Positions 1 to 11,876 are shown, numbered from the stretch's first letter. The stretch: 64,000 bases of DNA from Medicago truncatula (GCF_003473485.1 NC_053044.1:7390501-7454500); one strand, 5' to 3'. The notes: a model not told the origin generated them from the sequence alone. A program made the numbers and translations.

Positions 1-74
1 GCAACACACATAATTTAATCAAACTATGAATTGAATAAGGATGCATAAATAGCAAACAATCGAGACTTAAAACA

Positions 75-230
75 GCGATCCAATCCATGAGGCTCTCACC
101 AAGTGGGGGTTAGGGAGGGTAGATGTACACACCCTTACCCTGCAAGTTGCGAGACTGCTAGAAAAACCTATGACTTCGAGGTCGCAAAGCAGCAACCTTA
201 CTGTTGCGTACCTTCAGCAAACAACTTAGA
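75..230 (-). mobile_element. Au-like SINE relic
   Basis: On the minus strand this reads like the 3' module of the plant Au SINE group: a degraded B-box-like segment near 150-185, then a stretch resembling the conserved GGTAAGG...GTACA segment near 118-146. No target duplication was found. Family assignment is from memory of the consensus, so it is tentative. Confidence 0.4.
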
Positions 231-816
231 CTTCACAAAACAATTTGCTGAAAAATGTTCACTTTAAACACAAACTGTCCAGAACTTGCATCCAGGAAAC
301 AAAATGAGAAAATACATATAAACCTTTCATATACATTGTCAACGTAAAACAGTTTTACACTGACATTCAATCAAATCCCACCATTCTACCAAGCCACACT
401 GTCAGTTTCAAAATAATCATACTACAAACGTGTGGTGATGTAGTAAAGCAGTGGATTCTCATTGGATTACAGCATTTTACGCCGACAATGGATGTAAATG
501 GATCACAATTCTATTGGGCAGCCAGTTTCTCTTCTAAAAGGGTATAATTGTTATACACCGATGGTGTAAACTATTTTTAAGCCGTCATGAAGTCTTATTT
601 GGTAACTGTTTTTGAAAGATAACGATCAAATAATATATTTCTATTAGACGATGGTGTAAAATTAGTCTACACTAACGGTGTATATACTTACAGACAGCTC
701 ACCCAACACAACACACAACAATAACAACGACAAATCTTCCTCTTTAACAATGTTTTCAAAAAACCCATTTCCTATTCGAAACAAATAAAGAACATAATCA
801 TTATAAAAATGTAAAG

Positions 817-847
<31 letters not shown>

Positions 848-872
848 CAAAGTAGAGAGAAAAAGAAATTAC

Positions 873-966
873 CAGGAAGAGGGGCTCTGATATCGTAGAA
901 AATGGAAGGAGGATTAGGAGATCTACGACGGAACCTACGTGACGGACGATAATTCCATTTTCCCAT
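873..966 (-). CDS. first coding exon of a leftward gene (partial)
   Basis: The minus strand encodes a start codon at 966 followed by 31 residues (MGKWNYRPSRRFRRRSPN and on) rich in Arg, Pro and Ser, and then a donor (CCTG then GTAATT) at 872/873. It is preceded by a TATA box about 140 bp upstream and a CT-rich leader (1036-1047), which fits a real 5' end. The intron begins with a long poly-A/T run at about 820-847. No following exon was recognised in 1-870, so the rest probably lies outside the window. The product is unrecognised; the basic Arg-rich start would suit a nucleic-acid-binding or nuclear protein, which is inference only. Confidence 0.5.
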
Positions 967-1104
967 TTCTCTTTAGTTTTTTTTTTTTTGGTAGTTCGCG
1001 AAATTGAAACGCTTTATCGAATTCAGAAGGTTGAAGAGAGAGAGAGAGATTGATTTTGAGTTGAGTTATATTTGACGCGGTGGAAGTGAAAGAAGAAATC
1101 TTGG

Positions 1105-1114
1105 TATTTATATA
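1105..1114 (-). promoter_or_regulatory. TATA box of the leftward gene
   Basis: TATATAAATA on the minus strand, about 140 bp upstream of the start codon at 966, with a CT microsatellite between them as in many plant 5' leaders. Confidence 0.45.
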
Positions 1115-1117
1115 CAT

Positions 1118-2772
1118 AAGTCAAGTTTTGTACTGTCTGTGTCACGTGTTTGGTTGTGTATCTAAACTAGGTGAGGCTACTTGTTGACAAGTTAAGTTTT
1201 GATGTGTTTGGTCTATATTCTATAGAAGATACATTAATTACTTAATAAATTTAAAAATTCAAAGTTTATTTATAAATAGAATTGGAGGGAGAACTATTCA
1301 ACTTCACAAAGAAAAGACGAAATATTCTGAACAAAAAAATTAACTATAATATGTTTGCGTGATATTGAGTTTAATGACATAGTTGATTTTAATTGAAAAA
1401 ATGAATTATTTTGATAAGATTGATTAAGAAAGAGATAAAGATAAAGTCATTCGAGTGAAATTTGGAGTTTGAATTTCAACCACGATGTTCGATAGGACAA
1501 TTTTGATATTTTTGTTGGTTGAGTTAAAATTTGTGAACAAATCTTCTATTATTTTTATGAGAAATTATATATGTACAATCATTTTATAACAACTTTTCTG
1601 TCAAGTTTTCTTTCATACTCACATTATGCTCTTTTTGTTGCTCTAACACGTGTAGATTATCAATGATATTTAATTAACAAAATTGAATAAATTACAAACG
1701 ATATTTTATATAATTTTTTTGATATAGATTAAAATTATAAGTATAGATATTTATGACTTTCAAATATAACAAACTCAACAAACCATATTTATCTTTTTTA
1801 ATGACAACAATAATATAACAAAAGTTCTTATCTTTCTAATAACACCAACAATATAACATTATAGAAAAATTTGTTTAAGGATATAATTGGAATAACAAAA
1901 AAGTCAGCCCAAAATCCCTCTAAATCCCCCGATTTTCTTTGTATATAGTATAGATTAATTAATATAATAGTTAACTTTTAAAATAATTACAAAATAAAAA
2001 AAAATCTCCCACAAATTTTTAAACAAATTTTTAAAGTTTGTAGTGTTTTGAAGAGCATGAAAAATCAATGCATAAGCACCGGTGACTTCTGGACTATGAA
2101 CTAGCACATAGAGAAAATAAAATTTGACCCACTAGAATGTGGGTAAGATTATAACCTCTATAAACCTCATTTCGTATGTGAATTAGTAATCTCATTATCT
2201 ACATTGATATCTCATCCAAAGTTGTTCAACGCGATGTGATGCATTTTGGCCTTACACATATCCCTGGATTTCATGAGTGGCTCTAGTAAGTCTGCCCAAT
2301 CTTTCATAGAGGTGGTCCTACCTACAACGAACTCGCAAACATTAAAATGGATAGTGTCTCAACGAATTAACAAGTGACCTGTTCTTACCCATATGAACAT
2401 ACCTTGTGATTTTTCACAATTTATGTTGGGTTACCGTCACTCTCTAAGTCTCTATTGGACATAAATCCACCCACCTCGATGTATATATATTTTTCATTAT
2501 ATTGATGCATTACAAATAATAAATTGACGAAGATATTAGTCAGTATTTCAAATATATTACCAAATCAACATCTATGATAGATTATCATAAGTCTTCTTAA
2601 ATAATTATAATCCACAACACCTTCACATGTCTACTTGGAATTGCTTCCAAGCGACAACGCCGCCACATTGGATAAATATAAACTCATGCGTAGATTTTTA
2701 TATAAGTCTGCTTGAATTAGTTTTAAAGTGACGACACTCCCACATTGGGAAAAATAAATCCACAAAAGTATA
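1118..2772. other. intergenic, no gene seen
   Basis: AT-rich sequence with no supportable ORF, exon or complete repeat. A less AT-rich patch at about 2050-2560 may be old repeat DNA but matches nothing I recognise. Confidence 0.5.
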
Positions 2773-2774
2773 TA

Positions 2775-2919
2775 CTTCAACCGGTCATATTTATAAGCAA
2801 CTTTTCCTTTTTCAAATTCATTAAATAACCGATGTATCTCGATTATAATATAGTCTAAATACATCAGTTATTTAATGAATCTGAAAAAATAAGTTACTTA
2901 TAAATGTAATCGAAGAGAG
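2775..2919. mobile_element. Stowaway/Tc1-mariner-type MITE
   Basis: About 145 bp with imperfect terminal inverted repeats (left CTTCAACCGGTCATATTTAT, right end complementary with mismatches) and TA on both sides (2773-2774, 2920-2921). The core has an inverted ATTAAATAAC-type motif shared with the element at 60,040-60,189, so both belong to one family. Confidence 0.6.
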
Positions 2920-3647
2920 TATTTTCATTTCAAAACATCATTGTATTATTTTAAGACAATGAGTAATCCACAATGTACCATATTATATCCACAATATACC
3001 ATATTATATTTGACGGTAAATATCTCATGAGTTTAATAAGTGCCACAAAAATATACACATATCTACTTAGATTATTTTTAAACGATAACAATCTCTATTG
3101 CTCTTGTTTCACTTATGCATATCATCTATGCATCTTCATGGATTTCTCAACTTTGTCACCAATAATATTACTAAATATTATTCCACAATAAAATAAAATC
3201 TTCAAAATAAACATCACCATAAACAAGTATAAATAGTAGTATCAGTATATATAATGAAAAAAATTATAACTCCACCTAGATTCAATAAGATACTCAACTA
3301 AATGTAATCATCAAGATATATAATATTCATAATCTAATTTCTTTTATCATGTGTGACTGGTATAAATCTTCTCGAGTTAGTGTTCTCATTATAAATAACA
3401 TACACACATCAACTTGAATTCACAAATTACGTATATACCAAATTTAATGGGGTCTAAAATAGAAACTATAGTATTAAAAAACATCGTATAAATCATTCTG
3501 CATAAGGGATGTAAATAAATTAAGATTATATGTTATTAAAATCGGTATAAACCCTCACACTTTGTGAGTGTACAAGTTTGGTTTTAAGATTATTATGTCA
3601 AATACAATTGGTTTTATGATAAACTGTTAAGAAGAATTTCTTAGCAA

Positions 3648-3676
3648 AAACGTCAAAAAAAAAAAAAAAAACAAAG
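3648..3676 (+). mobile_element. 29-bp poly(A) micro-insertion with 18-bp target duplication
   Basis: An insert of ACGTC followed by a long A run is bounded by AGAAGAATTTCTTAGCAA at 3630-3647 and the same 18 bp with one change at 3677-3694. A poly(A)-ended insert with a long target duplication is the mark of target-primed reverse transcription, as for a LINE cut to almost nothing. Confidence 0.6.
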
Positions 3677-3948
3677 AGAAGAATTTCTCAGCAATATAAA
3701 TATTTATAATCAAATTTCAACATATCAGTTTCATCAAAATTTAGTATCTCGCAACCAACAATTCATAACATGCATAAATTGCACCAAATAGTTTTCCTAT
3801 ACATATTTCACCATCACATGCAGATTACCCGATGCGTTGGTCTCATATCTAGTACTCTTCGTAACAATATTTTAATAGCACCACAAATGAATTAACATCA
3901 ATAAGGTATGTTGAACACTTTATAGATGCTCAAAAGAACTAAATTTTT

Positions 3949-3961
3949 TTTTTTTGAAGGA
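3949..3961 (-). mobile_element. 13-bp poly(A) micro-insertion
   Basis: TTTTTTTGAAGGA sits between two copies of AAAAGAACTAAATTTTT (3932-3948 and 3962-3978). On the minus strand it reads TCCTTC then A's. Because the repeat itself ends in T's, the exact boundary is uncertain. Confidence 0.5.
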
Positions 3962-4095
3962 AAAAGAACTAAATTTTTGTTATTAGAAATCCATGTAAAA
4001 TAAGAACAAGAGAATGAAGATACTATATATACTTTGGTGTATTATTTCTTACCCTCTCGTACCCCTCTTAACCCATTAAATAAATCAAATTGCTT

Positions 4096-4230
4096 GGGTT
4101 TCAGTGGCAAAAAACTCATTTTAAGGACGTATCCAGGGAATACCGGGTTCGATTCCCAGAGGGAACATCACTTGACCAGTGTACATATCTCTACGCACGA
4201 GCTGGATTAATCGCCCACCAAAAAAAAAAT
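4096..4230 (+). mobile_element. tRNA-derived SINE
   Basis: A Pol III B box (GGTTCGATTCC) lies near 4148-4158 with an A-rich end at about 4221-4230. The body and tail resemble legume SINE 3' modules. No clean target duplication was found and the 5' end is approximate. Confidence 0.5.
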
Positions 4231-4399
4231 ATCAAGGTTAACCGTCCATAGTTTTCTCATCAAGGCTATGTGACCAAAACCGTTTTTTCAATTAATATGG
4301 GGACCAAGTATATTAATTGTGAACGTGCATATTCATTAGGCAACAATACATGTTGGTAGTCAGTTACAAGACTTAGCCGCCAACAAGATTAACTGATAT

Positions 4400-4416
4400 A
4401 ATTTTTTTTTGAAGAA
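4400..4416 (-). mobile_element. 17-bp poly(A) micro-insertion
   Basis: AATTTTTTTTTGAAGAA is flanked by TAACTGATAT at 4390-4399 and 4417-4426. On the minus strand it reads TTCTTC followed by A's, like the insert at 3949-3961. Confidence 0.55.
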
Positions 4417-5091
4417 TAACTGATATTCTTGAAAAATATTATCAATATAAGATTAAAATATTTGAAGGACTCTTCTAACCAAATAAATAATTGTCAGCAA
4501 AGTTGTTTTTTTTTATTCAAATCGAAAGAATTCTGATTAATTTATACGTAGGTCATCAATTCTGCATTGTATAAAAGGAGACGTTAAACAAAACACCTGT
4601 TTTTCCTATTTTTCATCGTAAAGAGAATTCAAGTCATTTTATCGACATGACTGTTCTATATCGAAAAAATTCCAATTTCCGTATTAACATAGTGGTAGAA
4701 AGAATACCACATCGCGTCTAAACTTCAAACTGGTTAGCTTTAACCATATGGTAATGCTCCAAATTTTTATTGGTTGATAGAGAATCAAAGTTGATTTACC
4801 AATGAAATTATTAACTTTAAAATAAATCAAAAATAAAAATACAACAATCATATCATATATACTTTGCCGAATACAGTTTCCCTGTCTGATAGTCTTTGCA
4901 CCCTTCAAATTACACATATAGAAAACATGTTTGAGTTGAAACTGTTTTGAGTATGTCACACCACATGAGAAAGACTAGGGTGCAATCTTTGGGCAATAAC
5001 TTTAGTCACCAAATTAGTATAACCAAAATAAAAATTACATAAAATCTTAAGAGGTTTAGCCTTAAATTATATCTTCTCCTAATTTTACAGT

Positions 5092-8000
5092 TTATTCATC
5101 TTGGTGAAGAGAAGGACTTGAAACAGTGGAGATATCTTCGAGCCTGTTTTCTTCAATTGCTACTTCTCGAACTTGAGGAACCTCTGGATGCTCAATCAAG
5201 GTTGTCTCTGAGTTCTCGACTATATGAACTATCTGTTGCTCGACTACATCAAGACGTGATAGTTCATCTTGGTGAAGAGAAGGAATTGAAACAGTGGAGA
5301 TATCTTCTAGCCTGTTTTCTTCAATTGCTACTTCTCCAACTTGAGGAACCTCTAGATGCTCAATCAAGGTTGTCTCTGAGTTCTCGACTATATGAACTAT
5401 CTGTTGCTCGACTACATCAGGACGTGATGGTTCATCTTGGTGAAGAGAAGGACGTGAAACAGTGGAGATATCTTCCAGCCTGTTTTCTTCAATTGCTACT
5501 TCTCCAACTTGAGGAACCTCTAGATGCTCAATCAAGGTTGTCTCTGAGTTCTCGACTGCATGAACTATCTGTTGCTCGACTACATCAGGACGTGATGGTT
5601 CATCTTGGTGAAGAGAAGGACGTGAAACAGTGGAGATATCTTCTAGCCTGTTTTCTTCAATTGCTACTTCTCCAACTTGAGGAACCTCTAGATGCTCAAT
5701 CAAGGTTGTCTCTGAGTTCTCGACTACATGAACTATCTGTTGCTCGACTACATCAGGACGTGATGGTTCATCTTGGTGAAGAGAAGGACGTGAAACAGTG
5801 GAGATATCTTCCAGCCTGCTTTCTTCAATTGCCACTTCTCCAACTTGAGGAACCTCTGGATGCTCAATCAAGGTTGTCTTCGAGTTCTCGACTATATGAA
5901 CTATCTGTTGCTCGACTACATCAGGACGTGATGGTTCATCTTGGTGAAGAGAAGGACGTGAAACAGTGGAGATATCTTCCAGCCTGCTTTCTTCAATTGC
6001 CACTTCTCCAACTTGAGGAACCTCTGGATGCTCAATCAAGGTTGTCTTCGAGTTCTCGACTATATGAACTATCTGTTGCTCGACTACATCAGGACGTGAT
6101 GGTTCATCTTGGTGAAGAGAAGGACGTGAAACAGTGGAAATATCTTCCAGCCTGTTTTCTTCAATTGCCACTTCTCCAACTTGAGGAACCTTTGGTTGCT
6201 CAGCCAAGGCTGTCTCTGATTTCTCGACTATATGAGCTATCTGTTGCTCGACTACATCAGGACGTGATGATTCAATTGAAGGAAAATGTATTGATGCCAT
6301 AGTTTGTTCAATGGAAGCTCTTATTTGTTCCCATTCCCTTTGGAAGTCTATCTCTAGGTATGGCGTTTGGTCTAATAAGGGTTTCAACTCGTCATCAATG
6401 CGAGTCAAATCAGTGTATAAGCTAGTTCTCTTGATGTTAATCTTCTTTAATGTTGTTGCTAGTTGCAAAGATTTTGGCTTCAATTGCTCCAACTCTTTCT
6501 TAATTTTCTCCTGCTTCTCCTTTAAGGATGTCATCTTATCTTCAATCTTCTTTTGTCTTTTCAGGGTCTTCTTTTTCTCCTCATCAAGCTCTGCATACAC
6601 TTTCTTGATAAAAGCCTTCTCTTCCTGTAACCTCTGAGGATCATTTGTGGCATGTTGATGTTGATATTTAAATTCTAAGGAGCTTATCAACATATCACTT
6701 AGTCGAAGTGCTATCTGGTTAAAGACTATTTGTTGAGGAAAGGCCACTTCCTTGGCTGATCCGAGCCTAAACAGTAGAGTCATCAAGGCCGTCACTTCAT
6801 CTTGTTTAGTTGGAATTTGTCCTCGAAACGCCGAATTAATTTTGTCGATGTACTCCTGAATAGACAAAGAGACCGATGTTGGAAAGTCAACTTTAGAGAA
6901 GTATTTGCTCAACTCGTCTGCTGAAATATTTGGCGTTGGAGGTGATGGTTGAGTAACTGAAGACCCACCAACCTGAAAGTTCAGACATGCTAAAATATAA
7001 AGGATCGTTACCTGACTAACTAAAATAAAAATTAATCATTAACTAGGTGTTGCTTTAGTTGATTGAGGATACGAGGTTACCTCCTTCTCTTTCGGTGTTT
7101 GTTGAGAGGATTTCACCCTCTGAAAGACAAGAAAAAAAAAAAGATCAGCGAAGAAGGAAGGATCGTAAAGTTGTAAGGGTAAGACAATCGACGTACCTTG
7201 GTCATTTTCTTTCTTTCTAATGCTGCTTTGGCTAACCGTTTCTTGCTGATCTTGGGGGATTGTGATTGTTCAAGAATAGAAGACCCACAAACCTGAAAGT
7301 AAAAACATGCAAAATTATTGAAGACTTTTATCCGAACGAGTAAAATAAAAATTAATCATTAGTCAAACAAGAAATTAACCATGGTTGTGGATCTAGGCGT
7401 TTCCCTAGTCGTTTGAGCATTTGGCATTACCATCTTCTCTCTTGGTGCTTGATGAGAGGATTTCACCCTCTGCAAGACAAATAAAAAAGAAATGATTAGA
7501 GAAGAAGGAAATATCATATAGCAGTAAAGGTTATAACAAGGGTAAAACAATATGGTTACCTTGGTCTTCTTTTTAAGATTTATTTCTTAAGAGGCCAAAT
7601 ATTTTGCTAAGAATATAACAATAGTAAAACAATATGTTACCTTGGTCCTTTTCTTTCTTTTTGCCGACGTCTGTGCTGCATTGATCAACTGCTTCTTGTT
7701 GATCTTCGGCATCATGGAATCAGATGGTTCATTAGTCTTGATTAAATTGGGTCTTGGTCTTTTCTTAGAAACCAAACACTCCTCATTTTCTTCTGATTCA
7801 ACTACAATTGAGCCTTTGCCTAAAAAAGAACAAATAACATGTTAGAAAAAGGAAAAATAGCCGAATGAGATTGAATTTTGTAGACCACAATGTTTTGGCT
7901 AGTAGGACAAATTTTGTTAAATATGCACACAATCAATCAATATCTAGTTTGTTTTTTTTTAGGCTAATTTATCCTTTATTTTTCTGTTTTACCTTTTAAT

Positions 8001-10405
8001 TAGTGTATTATAATTAGCTCCCATAAAACTCAACTCTCCATACTTAACACTCTTTGAAGCGTACAGAGAATTTAAATTTGACAACAACTTAAATTTGAAC
8101 AGCCCTACTTAAATTATAATTTAGTCGCATCTACATTTGCTTTATATATTTGAGGGCAGGATTCCAAGTAGTTGAAAAGATTCTAATATATACTCGATTA
8201 TGTTTGATGTCCTGAGAAGTGTCATGATGGTTTAAGGACGAAATTAGAACTGATTTGAATCCTTTCCTCCCCTCATTCTCTCCTTCCCCCCTCTTTCTCC
8301 AATTTGTGTATATCTCTCTCTTGATCTTCTTTTTTTATTTTCTTTCTTGATCTTCTCTCTAAAATTTAGAGATAAACAGATATAATTTGCTGAAGGAGGG
8401 AGGAGAGAATGGGTAGATGGAGAGGATCCAAATCAGCTTTCAACGAGCACGGTATGATGGATGGTTCTGATTAGGGCAGGACAATAAACATGAGGGAAAG
8501 GGCTGAAGACAATCCAAATCCTCCATCCACTTGATTTCTCTCTTTTCAAAACTGCTGCTCTTTGTTTATTTATTTTCCATGAACACTCAACCGTTAGATG
8601 AACCACATGAGGGATGGCTAAATTCCAAAGGCAGGTTATGATCTATTTCCGAATATGATTGTTAGTTGTGACATGAGAGACAATAGAACATGAAAAATAT
8701 GGGTGACTTGTGACTTTTTTTTTTATAAGATTTATTGAAATGAGTACTCAAAACAATACATTGAAAGGAAGTATTGGATTTAGCCACCAAGATAAGGAAA
8801 GAAGATTTTTACTACTATCATCTCGACAAATAAACCATGACCATGAAATCTACTTGATACGATCTACTACCTCCAACATGTTTGGTTAATGAGGGTGTCG
8901 TTGCACTCCAACCAAATAGATTACGCTGTTAGTAACTTAATCAAATGAGGATACTCTTTCCTTATGCATAACGAATTTAATAGAAGAAAATTCTCGACCA
9001 ATTTATCTCCCCGTCCAGTTAGTTACTTTCCAATGAAGCCAATTGAATGTCAAATCCAGAAAGTGACTTGCGGTTTCAATCTCATAAAGACAGAAAATAC
9101 AATGCGCATCGCGGATCACCCCCTCTTCTCCATAATTCGACACGGTTGGAAGCCTATCTTGTAAGACTCCCCAACCAAACATGCAAATTTAATTGGATGG
9201 CACTGTTGTTGGTCATAATCGCTGCATGGCTGCCCAGAATTCATTGTCGAAATCATTGTGAAAACATAAATTGCACATCTCTTGATAAATCCTTTTACGG
9301 AGAACCCATTGCACTCGTCCGGCAACCATTTTACAACATCTGACACGCCTTTTAGCAGCTGTGTATCAAACAGAAACAGCTTTATATCTGATATCGCTGT
9401 TCAGATTTGGCTGCCATCACCAGTTCGAACCTGTTGCCCACCTAGTTCTTATTCTGCAACAGCCAATCCATACAGTTCAAGAAATTGAAAATTGATTCGT
9501 TGGAATTACCTGTCCATAATTCACTCCAAAATAATATATTTTCACCAATTCCCATTTCACTTCTGATAAGTTTTGGAAATCAGTTTGGTTCAATTGAGCA
9601 TAAATCACAACACCATAACAAATCCAACCATCCTCCAATCTCCACTGTCCGGGCTGAGCAAATTTTGTTATTGTCTGTGTTGTTTTCTCTTGATCTGTAC
9701 TTTTGTTTTTATTTCCGGCACAAGTCTTTGAATTAACTACAGAATTTACAACTAAAAAATTGAACCACTCTTTTAGTGAATTGATTGAATTCGAAATTTC
9801 ATTAATTGAATCACCTACCTGGCTTAATATAAAATGCTTCAAAACACATAATAAACCTACAATTCAAACAAATCCATTTTTATTTATTACAAACAAATCT
9901 AGTTTTTAATACAGAATTAATAGTTACATTTTAGGTGAATTCTTTCAGATACATATTATTAATGTTCATCAATGGAATCTAAACCTAGACAAACAAATGA
10001 ATGATTTGGGTTGTCTTGAGAATTAGGGCTAATCTGACCTGGTGCGTTGTCTTCAGAATTAGGGCTTATTTGACCTGGTGAGTTGTCTTGAGAATTAGGG
10101 CTAATCACACCTGGTTGTGTGATGGGAGAGTCATGGGCATCAGACATAGTAGATAACCTAGAAGGCCGAAATTGAAAGGTGCGACGACGAGGACGAAGAT
10201 CTCCTGAGCGCTTATTCTTAATTCTAATCAAGGTCTTGGCAATCTCAGCCTCCTTACCTCCCTTCTTCTCCATTGATTTCTTCATTGCCTTTCTCAAGAG
10301 TGTCATGTTGCTGCGAAAGGGTTTTCTCTTTTCACTTTTACTTTTGCGGCAATAGTTTTCAGTGGTTTTTGGAGTTGGAGGCGAAGTGGCGTTGGATGAA
10401 TGCAT
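5092..10405 (-). CDS. gene A: basic, coiled-coil protein with 56-residue tandem repeats
   Basis: Exons on the minus strand: 10111-10405, 7641-7819, 7380-7469, 7197-7292, 7081-7119, 5092-6972. All junctions are GT-AG; the first intron is phase 1 and the rest phase 0, giving 859 residues. The N-terminus is Lys/Arg-rich with likely nuclear localisation signals (KKRPRP, KRKKRTK). Exons 2-5 alternate two related modules (VxGSSxxxxSxSPKISKK and RVKSSxQxPxEK). Exon 6 opens with the same VGGSS module, then a region without an assigned fold, a charged coiled coil (roughly residues 115-195 of that exon) and seven 56-residue repeats to the stop. Paralogue gene B shares the splice pattern of exons 1-4, which supports the model. 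I do not recognise the family and assign no function. Two further possible donors follow the exon 1 donor in the same phase, and a decayed exon-like copy lies at 7562-7608. Confidence 0.6.
5095..6270. repeat. 168-bp coding minisatellite, seven copies
   Basis: Seven head-to-tail copies of a 168-bp unit encode the 56-residue repeat (core RPDVVEQQI, PQVGEVAIEE, RLEDISTVS). The copies are very alike: the second and third coded repeats are identical in protein, and the fourth to sixth share the HLEV variant, which points to recent unequal exchange. The first and last copies have diverged most. The unit length keeps both this frame and one antisense frame open. Confidence 0.92.
8250..8436. repeat. 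inverted-repeat (hairpin) element in gene A intron 1
   Basis: The left arm (from CTGATTTGAATCC) and right arm (ending GGATCCAAATCAG) are complementary over about 40 bp with mismatches, around a CT-rich loop of about 100 bp. It resembles a small foldback MITE. No target duplication was found. Confidence 0.5.
8950..9430 (-). mobile_element. L1-type LINE relic (zf-RVT region)
   Basis: Minus-strand frames contain pieces of the zinc-binding region that ends plant L1 reverse transcriptases: a WLPDECNGFSV-like opening, VLQDRLPT, a GVIRDAHCIFC Cys motif and ETASHFL. They fall in more than one frame, so the copy is decayed. It sits inside intron 1 of gene A. Sequence at 9480-9850 may belong to the same insertion but was not identified. 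Confidence 0.5.
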
Positions 10406-10582
10406 GTTGATGCTGTAAATCGGCTAAAGCATACTTTGGAGCGCCTATTGATTACAGTGGCAGTAAATAAAAAAAAAAAACGAAGTAGCTAGGGTTTTCT
10501 CAGGGTAGCATTTAATGGTGTTCGACTTGGGATTAGATTTTATGGTGTGCTCTTGTAAATAAGCATTAGTAAGAATAATGGT

Positions 10583-10604
10583 AGTTTTGTCAAAAAAAAT
10601 AATA
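10583..10604 (+). mobile_element. 22-bp poly(A) micro-insertion
   Basis: AGTTTTGTC followed by an A-rich run lies between AATAATGGT at 10574-10582 and 10605-10613. The TTTGTC-A(n) end matches the inserts at 30,473-30,498 and 59,691-59,710. Confidence 0.5.
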
Positions 10605-10883
10605 AATAATGGTCTTTTTTTTTTTTTTTTTTTTTAACGCAAAGTTGTTAGAATTTTAAAATTCAGATTAGATTTTGTCTTTGATAATTGTTTTTTGATA
10701 AAATTTTGCTAAAAAAATGTTAGTAGAGACCCATTTTGGTCTCTTATAAAATGTGCAAGGCCCAAATTAATCCTCATCAAAACAAAAAATCATTTTAATA
10801 TCTTGCAATATTTAATCGAGACAAGTTAATCCCTCTGACAATATTTTCTCCATTTATTTCTTTTCTCTATTTTTGAATTGTTT

Positions 10884-11563
10884 TTTTTTTTAACAAGCCA
10901 AAATGGAATTATATACGAATAGGGTAGTTCCCAACGCATAAGGTGTGCCTTAGAGACTACCACAGAAACCAAGAGTTACAATGGTTACAAACAAAAACAG
11001 CAGAAAAACATTAGCAAATACCCAAACAAACAAGGGGGTTTGACCACCACTGCTGAGTCCCAAAAACAAAGGTAGCTTTTTTAGCTTTCAACCAACCTAG
11101 AGACATCAGCTTAATCTTATCTAGTAAACAAGGGATGGGGGTAACAACATGATTAAACATCCGGTTATTACGTTCATTCCAAACAACCCAGGCACAAAGA
11201 AGCCATATAAGTTGCAAAAAAGAACGTCTAGCAGCACCACCACCTATCAAATGAGTGAACTGTAAAAAATGATCTGAAATATTATCTGTGTCCACCCCAA
11301 AGCAATCGATCCAGTCACGCACCAAATGCCACAGAGAACCAAAAGTATCACACAATAAAAATAGATGTCGAGCCGATTCAGGATGACCACAATCAGCAAC
11401 ACACGAAGACATGTCAGGCGACAACACCCGTCTAGCAATCAAATTTGTCCTTGTTGGTAAACGATCACGGATGAGCCTCCACGCAAAAACGGAAACCTTT
11501 AAGGGATTGTGATTAGGTTGATTATGCATATGTGACCGTCCAATTGTCTTACTGACTATCATG
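10884..11563 (-). mobile_element. L1-type LINE 3' end
   Basis: The minus strand encodes 183 residues typical of the C-terminus of plant L1 ORF2: VFAWRLIRDRLPTRTNL, a Cys/His zinc-binding stretch (CGHPESARHLFLLC), then WNERNNRMFN and the hydrophobic-basic tail near the stop at 11011. A 3' UTR of about 110 bp follows and ends in an A run (T's on the plus strand at about 10880-10892). The 5' part is missing: the copy begins at about 11563, where a hAT-type MITE abuts it. Confidence 0.85.
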
Positions 11564-11868
11564 CAGGGCGGATCTAGACAGTTGATATTGGTGTGGCAAA
11601 ATTTGCAAAGAAACTATATATATTAACAAAATAAAGCTTTAACAACTTAAAAACTATAGCAAAGTGGTTTGGGTGAAAGCATTTTACCATGGTGTTACAG
11701 GTTCGATTCCCTGTGCAACTCGCCGAGAGTTGAACACAGGATCTGCAAGCCAACCATCAAAGGTATACCGTTAGACTAACAAAAAAACTTCAATACATTG
11801 ATGACTTATATTATATATATACTTAACGTATATCTACCACACCATGTTTAACAGTAGATCCGCCCATG
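11564..11868. mobile_element. hAT-type MITE
   Basis: The termini are CAGGGCGGATCTA and TAGATCCGCCCATG, inverted copies of one another. The flanks are CTATCATG (11556-11563) and CTGTCATG (11869-11876), an 8-bp target duplication with one change, as expected for hAT elements. A SINE lies inside. Confidence 0.75.
11650..11790 (+). mobile_element. SINE nested in the hAT MITE
   Basis: Well-formed Pol III promoter: A box TAGCAAAGTGG at about 11656-11666 and B box GGTTCGATTCC at 11700-11710, spaced as in tRNA-derived SINEs. The 3' boundary is approximate. Confidence 0.6.
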
Positions 11869-11876
11869 CTGTCATG

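Larger units (their letters stand above)
2922..5091. other. intergenic, no gene seen
   Basis: AT-rich. Apart from the SINE and the tiny insertions listed separately, I see no coding exon. The stretch 4230-5090 is featureless; a 91-codon minus-strand ORF there has no coding character. Confidence 0.5.

Noticed and set aside
5118-6302. 394-codon plus-strand ORF with 56-residue repeats
   Set aside because: It is the antisense of gene A's minisatellite exon. The minus frame continues into non-repeat coding sequence and splices to exons conserved in gene B; the plus frame does neither.
6311-6637. 108-codon plus-strand ORF
   Set aside because: Antisense shadow of the coiled-coil part of gene A exon 6.
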